DNA of 64,000 nt, taken from assembly GCF_003987645.1 (NCBI RefSeq), contig NZ_NGKA01000001.1:1-64000 (forward strand), written 5' to 3'. The notes beneath the pieces were generated by a model. It was not told where the DNA came from, searched no databases, and was given only the letters and a program-made list of their open reading frames with translations. Within the stretch, counting starts at the first letter, position 1. Every line of letters begins with the position of its first letter. This document shows positions 56,255 to 64,000 of the stretch, in pieces. The position numbers were made by a program, and so were the translations under genes. The DNA comes from Vagococcus elongatus. GTDB taxonomy: Bacteria; Bacillota; Bacilli; Lactobacillales; Vagococcaceae.

Positions 56255-57034
56255 ATGGAAAAGAAAAAGAAAATCAGCACTAGATACTATGCTATCGGCA
56301 CATGGGTCACCATTGTTCTTGTCTGGCTCATCACAACAGAGACTGGGTTAATTTCTTCAAGTCTGGTACCTTCCCCTTCAGAAGTAGTCATGACTTTTTT
56401 TGATATTTTAAAAAATGGATATAATGGGATATCTTTCTGGAGACATGCCGGAGTCAGTTTGTCTAGACTACTGATATCTTCTTCTTTGGCTTTAGTCACT
56501 GCGATCCCGTTAGGTTTGTTAAGCGGCTATTTCGTTCCAGTCAGAGGTGTGGTGGATTCAATTGTCCAATTCTATCGCCCGTTACCGCCGCTGGCATATT
56601 ATACACTTTTGATTTTATGGTTAGGGATTGATGAATCTTCCAAGCTGACATTGCTTTTCTTGGCTGCATTTGCACCGATTTATCTTGCTTGTGTGTCAGC
56701 TGTAGGAAATATCAATCCAGATTATTTGTTGAGTGCAGAATCTTTAGGGGCAAATAAAAAAGATGTTTTCTTTACAATTGTTCTTCCGAGCTGTCTGCCT
56801 GAGATTTTTACTGGGTTAAGAACGGCTGTCGGTGTTGCTTATACTACGCTGGTTTCAGCTGAGATGATAGCAGCGACTTCCGGCATTGGCTGGATGGTCA
56901 TTGATGCTTCCAGATATTTAAAAAGCGACGTGATGTTTGTCGGCATCATCGTCATGGGAGTAACTGGTTTAGTCATTGACCATCTTTTAAAGAAGCTGGA
57001 GAAAAAAGTGGTTTTTTGGAAAGGAAAAGAGTAG
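56255..57034 (+). CDS. ABC transporter permease (TauC/SsuC type)
   Basis: 259-residue inner-membrane permease with six segments and the EAA-like loop AESLGANKKDVFFTIVLPSC. Relatives move taurine, alkanesulfonates, nitrate or thiamine precursors. Its stop codon is immediately followed by the start of the binding-protein gene. The ribosome site is weak (GTTGGGA). Adjacent sulfur genes favour an organosulfur substrate such as a sulfonate; a thiamine precursor is the main alternative. Confidence 0.8.
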   Translation: MEKKKKISTRYYAIGTWVTIVLVWLITTETGLISSSLVPSPSEVVMTFFDILKNGYNGISFWRHAGVSLSRLLISSSLALVTAIPLGLLSGYFVPVRGVVDSIVQFYRPLPPLAYYTLLILWLGIDESSKLTLLFLAAFAPIYLACVSAVGNINPDYLLSAESLGANKKDVFFTIVLPSCLPEIFTGLRTAVGVAYTTLVSAEMIAATSGIGWMVIDASRYLKSDVMFVGIIVMGVTGLVIDHLLKKLEKKVVFWKGKE

Positions 57035-58081
57035 ATGAAATTAAAAAATAAAATTTTTTTGATGGTCGGTCTGCTTGTTTTACTGAGCGGGGGGCTTGCT
57101 GCCTGTGGAAAAAACAAAGAGGAAAGCACCAAAGAGGCTGCTAATCCCAAAGAGGTGCGAATTGGAATCATTCGAGTACCAAATGATAAACAAGTAGCCA
57201 TTCAGCAAGATTTTTTTAAGAAGTATTTTGATGACAAAGGGATTAAAACAAGTTTTATGTTTTTTGATTCTGGCGTAGCAGCAAATCAGGCTTTTGCTTC
57301 AGGGAGTATAGACTTTGCCGAAATGGGCTATACTAATGGGGTTGTTGCCTGTGCAACGGAATTACCTGTGGAGTTGATTTGGATTCATGAAGTGCTGGGA
57401 GAAAATGAAGCATTAGTCGCTCAAAAAGAATTAGGAGCGACGTCAGTCGAAGATTTAAGAGGAAAAAAAATTGCGACACCGTTTAGTTCCACTTCCCATT
57501 TGAGTTTGTTAAAAGCACTTGAAGAAGCGAAAATCGAAGATGATGTCACTATTCTTGATATGGAAACAGCAGAGATAGTTGCCGCATGGGAGCGTGGAGA
57601 CATCGATGCAGCATACACATGGGAACCTACGTTGAGTAAAATCAAGGAAACTGGCGATGTGTTAATCGACAGTCGGGAGTTGGCTGAAAAAGGTTATTTG
57701 ACAGCCAATATTGATTTAGTTCATAAGGATTTTTCAGAAAAGTATCCTAATCTAGTTCGTGATTATTTACTGGCACTGAATGAAGCTGTTGAGCTTTATA
57801 AAGATAACCCTGAAAAGGCCGCTCAAGCAGCCGCTGATGCACTTGAAATTACTGAGGAAGATGCTTTGAGTCAGATGAAAGCCACTGAATGGCTTACACT
57901 CGAAGAACAGGTTGGTGATGGCTACTTGGGAACTTCTGATAATCCGGGAAAATTCCATGATGTTTTCTATGATACTGCCGTTTTCTTAAAAGAACAGGGG
58001 TCCATCAAGAGAGTCCCTGACGAAAAGGAAGTCAATCGTTTTATTTCTTCGAAATATGTGGAGCTTGCTTTAGAAAAATGA
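57035..58081 (+). CDS. ABC transporter substrate-binding lipoprotein (TauA/SsuA/NMT1-like)
   Basis: 348 residues. The signal peptide ends in the lipobox GGLAACGKN with the lipidated Cys at about residue 25. The mature protein has the two-lobed NMT1/TauA pattern: IGIIRVPNDKQVAIQQDFFK, FASGSIDFAEMGYTNGV and TPFSSTSHLSLLKALEE, as in aliphatic sulfonate/taurine binding proteins. The ATG directly follows the permease stop. The order permease, binding protein, ATPase is slightly unusual for this family. The ligand is inferred to be an organosulfur compound. Confidence 0.8.
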   Translation: MKLKNKIFLMVGLLVLLSGGLAACGKNKEESTKEAANPKEVRIGIIRVPNDKQVAIQQDFFKKYFDDKGIKTSFMFFDSGVAANQAFASGSIDFAEMGYTNGVVACATELPVELIWIHEVLGENEALVAQKELGATSVEDLRGKKIATPFSSTSHLSLLKALEEAKIEDDVTILDMETAEIVAAWERGDIDAAYTWEPTLSKIKETGDVLIDSRELAEKGYLTANIDLVHKDFSEKYPNLVRDYLLALNEAVELYKDNPEKAAQAAADALEITEEDALSQMKATEWLTLEEQVGDGYLGTSDNPGKFHDVFYDTAVFLKEQGSIKRVPDEKEVNRFISSKYVELALEK

Positions 58082-58097
58082 AAATGGAGGGTGGAGG

Positions 58098-58880
58098 ATG
58101 ACAAATTCAACTCATGATGAAATGATTGTCGTTAAAAATGTGAATCATCAGTTTAAAAAACAAGCTGAAGATCTTCCAGTTTTGAAAAATATAAATCTAA
58201 AAATAGCTAAAAATGAATTTGTTTGTGTCATTGGCCCCTCTGGCAGCGGGAAAAGTACCTTACTGAAAATTCTGGCTGGATATTTGATACCAAGTTCCGG
58301 AAGCTGTGAAATGCATGGCAAAAAAATTATCGCGCCTGATGTGACTAGAGGAGTAGTTTTCCAGTCTCCCACCTTGTATCCGTGGCTGACAGTTCGTCGT
58401 AACATTGAGTATGGTCCTAGAATCAGAAAAGAAGATGCCACGGTTATTCGAGAAAAAAGTCAAGCTTACATTGAAAAAGTTGGATTAGCCGATTTTGAAG
58501 AGTCCCATACGTATGAACTTTCAGGCGGGATGAAGCAGCGTGTTGCCCTAGCAAGAACACTTATCAATGAACCTGAGTTGATTTTGATGGATGAGCCTTT
58601 CAGCGCTCTTGACGCCATTACCCGAATGTCTATGCAAACCTTGATTCGGAATCTCTGGCAAGATAGTCAGCAGACTATCTTTCTGATTACTCATGACATT
58701 GAAGAAGCTTTAAAATTAGGTACTCGTATCATCGTCATGTCTAAAAGACCGGGTCAGATTGAAGTGGATAAAAAGATAGATTTCAGTAGAAAAATTCTTA
58801 GTGACCCGTCCTATCTCTTGGAAGAAGATCAGGAATTTCACGAACACAAAATAGAATTCAGCAAATTACTAAGTAAATAG
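58098..58880 (+). CDS. ABC transporter ATPase (TauB/SsuB type)
   Basis: 260 residues. Walker A GPSGSGKSTLLKILAG near residue 42, Q-loop in VVFQSPTLYPWLTV, signature LSGGMKQRVALARTL, Walker B LILMDEPFSALD, and the H-loop in LITHDIEEALKLG. It energises the permease and binding protein encoded upstream. GGAGGGTGGAGG precedes the ATG. Last gene of the ABC operon, followed by a terminator. Confidence 0.85.
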   Translation: MTNSTHDEMIVVKNVNHQFKKQAEDLPVLKNINLKIAKNEFVCVIGPSGSGKSTLLKILAGYLIPSSGSCEMHGKKIIAPDVTRGVVFQSPTLYPWLTVRRNIEYGPRIRKEDATVIREKSQAYIEKVGLADFEESHTYELSGGMKQRVALARTLINEPELILMDEPFSALDAITRMSMQTLIRNLWQDSQQTIFLITHDIEEALKLGTRIIVMSKRPGQIEVDKKIDFSRKILSDPSYLLEEDQEFHEHKIEFSKLLSK

Positions 58881-58887
58881 CAAATGG

Positions 58888-58925
58888 GGAAGCTTCTTTT
58901 TCAAAGACAGCTTCCTGTTTTTTTT
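58888..58925 (+). terminator. Terminator of the ABC transporter operon
   Basis: GGAAGCT (58888-58894) and AGCTTCC (58909-58915), followed by eight T. Confidence 0.75.
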
Positions 58926-59090
58926 ATTTATTTATTAAATCTGCGATGATTTATGGTATCATCAAGTTGGCGCTAAAAGTTCGTTGATAACCGTTGATAG
59001 ACTTGTTTTATTCAAATAATCACATGAAAAGAGTTTATGAAATCAGGTTGTTTTTAGTGGAGCTCAGAAAGATTTAAGGAGATTGAAAAT

Positions 59091-59588
59091 TTGAAGATTG
59101 GGATGCGAACAGTTAAAACAGGGTTAAGTGTGTTTATTTGTATATTAATTAGTATTTTATTGAAAAGGGAAACCTATGTGGTATCTTCAATCACCGCAAT
59201 TTTTACTTTGCGGGAAGATATTGAAAATACAGTAAAATTTGGCAAACATCGTGTGGTCGGCAATGTGTTAGGGGCAATCCTTTCATTGCTGGTCATCGCT
59301 ATTTTTGATGTTTTTGGCAAAACAGAGCTGGTCCAGCTCATTGCGATTCCTCTGGTTATCGTGCTGATGATTACGATTCTATCAACTTTGGGCTATCAGG
59401 AAGGGACAGTGGGTGCTAGTGCCACATTGTTGACAATCTTGTTTATGATACCCAGCCATCAATCTTACAGCTATGCACTGGATAGAATCATTGACAGTTT
59501 TATCGGTATGTTTATTGCGTTTGGGATGAATTTTATTATTCCTTGCCGTCCGACAACTTTAGCTGAGAATAAGAAAGAAGAAAATTAA
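59091..59588 (+). CDS. FUSC/aromatic-acid-exporter-like membrane protein
   Basis: 165 residues with four membrane segments, matching the N-terminal membrane half of the ArAE_1/FUSC family: GMRTVKTGLSVFICILISIL, ITAIFTLREDIENTVKFGKH and RVVGNVLGAIL. It lacks the cytoplasmic C-terminal domain of longer members, which some Firmicute versions also lack. The start is a TTG at 59091, eight bases after AAGGAGA. Possible efflux role; substrate unknown. Confidence 0.75.
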   Translation: MKIGMRTVKTGLSVFICILISILLKRETYVVSSITAIFTLREDIENTVKFGKHRVVGNVLGAILSLLVIAIFDVFGKTELVQLIAIPLVIVLMITILSTLGYQEGTVGASATLLTILFMIPSHQSYSYALDRIIDSFIGMFIAFGMNFIIPCRPTTLAENKKEEN

Positions 59589-59884
59589 TTTATCTGTAAT
59601 TATTCTGGGAGAATAAATGATACATTGCATAAATCAAAAAATGTTATCCGAAACTTTAAAAATATTGACAATTATTTAGTTGTCCTATGATACGTTTTCG
59701 TATGTGATTTATTTGTTTTTTATGAAACCGTTACTTCACTCAGATACGAAAAATAGCTTGTGGCAAATCTCAAACCATTTTATAAACCTAGTATTTTAAC
59801 ATATAGTAAAAATTGTTAGCAGTGATTTGTTGTGAGTGAATATTATGAATGTAGAATATTTTAATATGATTAGGAGGGGATAGT

Positions 59885-60313
59885 GTGGAAATTAACATAG
59901 GCATTTCTGTCAAAAATAGCTCTGAGGCTGTCGATCTATATAAAGAAGCATTTGGTTTGGAGCTTGGCTATTATGTGAAAAATCCTGATGGAAGCTACTT
60001 TCATTCCGAATTATCAAAAGATGGTAAAGGTTTCGCTGTCGTAGAAGCACAGAATGAAGTTGCTATGGAACAGGCGATACAGATAGGAGTGACGTTGGCA
60101 AGCGAAGAAGAGGTACATAAAGTATACCGGATTTTAAGCGAGGGAGGAATCATCAAAGAATCGATTGGACCTTTACCATGGAGTCCATGTGCTGCCACAA
60201 TTATTGATAAATTTGGCGTTTGGTGGTTTATCACTGCTCCCCAACATCGCCCGCCTGATGATTACGACCCGAGCATTCCTTGGGACGCAAGCATGTATAA
60301 AAAGCCCGAATAG
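59885..60313 (+). CDS. VOC-superfamily (glyoxalase-like) protein
   Basis: 142 residues with two beta-alpha-beta-beta-beta units: ISVKNSSEAVDLYKEAFGLE opens the first, and the metal-site position region GPLPWSPCAATIIDKFGVWW closes the second. It resembles PhnB-type and antibiotic-resistance VOC proteins. The start is a GTG at 59885 after AGGAGGGG. Single gene. The reaction cannot be predicted; the C-terminal proline-rich tail PQHRPPDDYDPSIPWDAS is unusual. Confidence 0.75.
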   Translation: MEINIGISVKNSSEAVDLYKEAFGLELGYYVKNPDGSYFHSELSKDGKGFAVVEAQNEVAMEQAIQIGVTLASEEEVHKVYRILSEGGIIKESIGPLPWSPCAATIIDKFGVWWFITAPQHRPPDDYDPSIPWDASMYKKPE

Positions 60314-60385
60314 AATAATTCATAGTGAATTTAGCTTTAGCATCAACTAACAAATATAAGCATTTAAAGAAAGTAATTTTAGTAA

Positions 60386-60430
60386 TGCATAGGACTTGAG
60401 AGACGGTTCTCTATGCAGATTCTCTTTTTT
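60386..60430 (+). terminator. Terminator after the VOC gene
   Basis: TGCATAG (60386-60392) and CTATGCA (60411-60417), followed after a short gap by a T-run. Confidence 0.5.
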
Positions 60431-60668
60431 AGCATATTGAAGCAAATGAATAGACAGCCATACGGACGATTGTTCAGACTTGTAACCTACAAAACAACAA
60501 TTCGTTTAAAGAAAAAATAAATATTATGTTCTTAAAATTACAAGTGTATGACGGTTTTTTTGTCTGTATCGCTGAAGAGTTAAATTTATTTTTTTGGCAA
60601 AACAATACCTTTACAAGGTTGACAAAGGTGCGTATTTGAGCTAATATTTGTTATGAAAAGGAATACAC

Positions 60669-60700
60669 GGGATAGTGATTGCAGTTTGCAAGCTAAACCC
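60669..60700 (+). promoter_or_regulatory. RAT antiterminator site for LicT
   Basis: The site opens GGGATAGTGATTGC and ends AGCTAAACCC, a near-match to the ribonucleic antiterminator bound by BglG/LicT proteins. Its 3-prime end overlaps the first arm of the terminator at 60695, the standard mutually exclusive arrangement. Confidence 0.85.
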
Positions 60701-60768
60701 AATCGTGTGAAATCAAATGGAAGGTTGGATTTTCTGTTTATTTCGCATGGTTGGGTATTTGTTTTTTT
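60695..60768 (+). terminator. LicT-controlled terminator
   Basis: AAACCCAA (60695-60702) pairs with TTGGGTATTT (60751-60760), with inner pairing of TGTGAAAT and ATTTCGCA, then seven T. It overlaps the RAT and lies just before licT. Confidence 0.8.
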
Positions 60769-60776
60769 AGGGAGAA

Positions 60777-61637
60777 ATGGAGAAGGTAAAGGTGAAAATT
60801 GACAAGATTTTAAATAATAATGTGGTGGTTACTCACGATCAAAGCGGACAGGAAACCATCGTCATGGGAAAGGGTATCGCTTTTAAAAAAAGGGTTGGGG
60901 AACAGATTTCGAAAAATGCTATCGATAAAACCTATGTGTTGAAGGATGAAGCTGCCTCTTACCGTTTTCAGGAAATACTAAAAGACGTGCCAATCGAATA
61001 TATTGAAATCGCCAATGAAATAGTTGAGATTGCGAACCGAAACCTAGATAATTCTTTCAGTGAAAATATCTACACCAATTTGATAGACCATATCTACTCA
61101 ACTGTTAAACGTGTCAAAGAAGGGTTAGAAATAACCAACATCTTAATTTGGGATATAAAAAAATTTTTTAGAAAAGAATATGACGTGGGCCTGCAAGCTT
61201 TAGAAATTATAAAAGATAAAATTGGTTTGGAATTATCAGAAGACGAAGCAGGTTTCATTGCTTTACACTTGTTAAACAGCGGTCTGGCACCAAACTTTAA
61301 TGATGCTGAAAAAATCACGAAAATCATGCAGGAGATCACAACGATCATCAAGTATAATTTCCACATAGAATTTCAGGAAGAATCGGTAGTTTACTATCGC
61401 TTCATCACACATTTAAAATTCTTTGCTTACCGTCTTGTGTCTAACACTCATTACAAAGATGAAACTGATGAGGATTTGATAAAAATGATACAGTTGAAGT
61501 ATCGCAATGCCTATCAGTGTGCATTAACTATTTCGGACTTTATTGCCAAGCAGTATAAGTACGATATAACAAAAGATGAATTACTTTATTTGACGATCCA
61601 TATTGATCGGGTCATCAGACAGAGTGAATTAGTTTAA
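60777..61637 (+). CDS. licT: BglG/LicT-family transcriptional antiterminator
   Basis: RNA-binding antiterminator of 286 residues. The N-terminal CAT domain (about 1-60) reads KIDKILNNNVVVTHDQSGQE and VMGKGIAFKKRVG; PRD1 (about 70-168) and PRD2 (about 175-280) carry the regulatory histidines, including DHIYSTVKR, ALHLLNS and TIHIDR. PTS phosphorylation of the PRDs switches binding to the RAT. The annotated ATG is at 60777; family alignment favours the GTG at 60792 as an alternative start. It probably autoregulates through the leader RAT and controls the PTS genes below. Confidence 0.9.
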   Translation: MEKVKVKIDKILNNNVVVTHDQSGQETIVMGKGIAFKKRVGEQISKNAIDKTYVLKDEAASYRFQEILKDVPIEYIEIANEIVEIANRNLDNSFSENIYTNLIDHIYSTVKRVKEGLEITNILIWDIKKFFRKEYDVGLQALEIIKDKIGLELSEDEAGFIALHLLNSGLAPNFNDAEKITKIMQEITTIIKYNFHIEFQEESVVYYRFITHLKFFAYRLVSNTHYKDETDEDLIKMIQLKYRNAYQCALTISDFIAKQYKYDITKDELLYLTIHIDRVIRQSELV

Positions 61638-61676
61638 AATAATTTAAGGAGGGTAGAGGTACAACGAAAAGAAACT

Positions 61677-61703
61677 GGATAGTGACATTAAGTTGGCTAA
61701 ACC
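61677..61703 (+). promoter_or_regulatory. RAT-like sequence between licT and the PTS gene
   Basis: GGATAGTGACATTAAG...GGCTAAACC shares both ends with the leader RAT but is three bases shorter and lacks the central pairing. No terminator follows. It may be a decayed second RAT. Confidence 0.35.
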
Positions 61704-61709
61704 TACTAG

Positions 61710-63665
<1,956 letters not shown>

Positions 63666-63764
63666 TTTTCTTGATTTCGGAGAAATTTGAAAAAATATGT
63701 GCTAGGATATAGTTAGTACTATCTTTAAAGAAGTAAGCTTTTGAATTTTAGGAGGTAATAATAA

Positions 63765-64000
63765 ATGGGATTTCGTAAGGATTTTTTATGGGGCGGTGCT
63801 ACCGCTGCTAACCAGTGTGAAGGCGGCTATGATCAAGGCGGACGCGGATTAGCCAATGTTGATGTTGTGCCGATTGGGAAAGATCGTTTCCCGATTATTT
63901 CTGGGAAAATGAAACATTTTGATTTTGATGACGAGCATTTTTATCCGGCAAAAGGTGCCATTGATATGTATCACCGCTATAAGGAAGATATCGCCTTGTT
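63765..64000 (+). CDS. 6-phospho-beta-glucosidase, GH1 family (partial, cut by window end)
   Basis: Only the first 78 codons are present. They start MGFRKDFLWGGATAANQCEG and include IDMYHRYKEDIAL, the standard GH1 opening. AGGAGG lies eight bases before the ATG. It is third in the second beta-glucoside operon and partner of the PTS upstream. It is a paralogue of the enzyme at 4160. Confidence 0.9.
   Translation, partial: MGFRKDFLWGGATAANQCEGGYDQGGRGLANVDVVPIGKDRFPIISGKMKHFDFDDEHFYPAKGAIDMYHRYKEDIAL

Larger units (their letters stand above)
60314..60776. other. Intergenic region with terminator and LicT control leader
   Basis: Contains a terminator-like hairpin at 60386-60430 and the RAT/terminator pair at 60669-60768. 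No gene seen. Confidence 0.55.

Overview
The window looks like a chromosomal segment of an Enterococcus-like member of the Lactobacillales. It is AT-rich, with strong AGGAGG-type ribosome binding sites, frequent TTG/GTG starts, Mga and LicT regulators of beta-glucoside PTS operons, LPXTG pilins with a class C sortase, BioY under a BirA-like operator, and IS30-like and DDE insertion sequences. The genus is an inference from gene content. I see no tRNA, rRNA or CRISPR array. Layout: 0.6-6.3 kb is a beta-glucoside operon (Mga-like activator, PTS EIIBCA, 6-phospho-beta-glucosidase) ending in a decayed histidine-phosphatase lipoprotein gene. 6.6-10 kb is a scarred zone with an IS30-like remnant, a zinc dehydrogenase, a lone HIRAN-domain gene and a complete DDE transposase gene. 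10.5-37.8 kb is the most unusual part. Two paralogous three-gene sets, each encoding a GcvPA-like subunit, a GcvPB-like PLP subunit and an AcoX/ATP-NAD-kinase-like protein, lie at 14.2-18.4 kb and 31.0-35.1 kb. No gcvT, gcvH or lipoate gene is present. Set 1 sits between an SDR oxidoreductase and DUF436 plus D-serine dehydratase genes, behind an AraC-type regulator and a dehydrogenase-like protein lacking zinc ligands. Set 2 is divergent from a MerR regulator and convergent with an EutH-like transporter/SDR operon. Between the sets lie two peptide-binding lipoproteins, a dipeptide epimerase, a transglutaminase-like protein and an XRE-cupin regulator, which suggests peptide or D-amino-acid scavenging. 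I infer one amino-acid/peptide catabolic island whose central reaction is not canonical glycine cleavage. 38-44 kb holds mostly housekeeping or unassigned genes: an ABC exporter, YccF, BioY, YitT, an alpha/beta hydrolase and a MIP18-family protein. 44.7-51.7 kb is a cell-surface region: a membrane-anchored coiled-coil protein, a very AT-rich leader, an L-type-lectin/CnaB tip adhesin, a major pilin and a class C sortase. 51.8-58.9 kb carries a CorA-like transporter and a sulfur-handling block (YeeE/YedE transporter, CoA-disulfide reductase-rhodanese, TauABC/SsuABC-type ABC transporter). 59-60.3 kb has a FUSC-like protein and a VOC protein. 60.7-64 kb is a second beta-glucoside system, controlled by LicT through a clear RAT/terminator pair, and its 6-phospho-beta-glucosidase runs off the end of the window.
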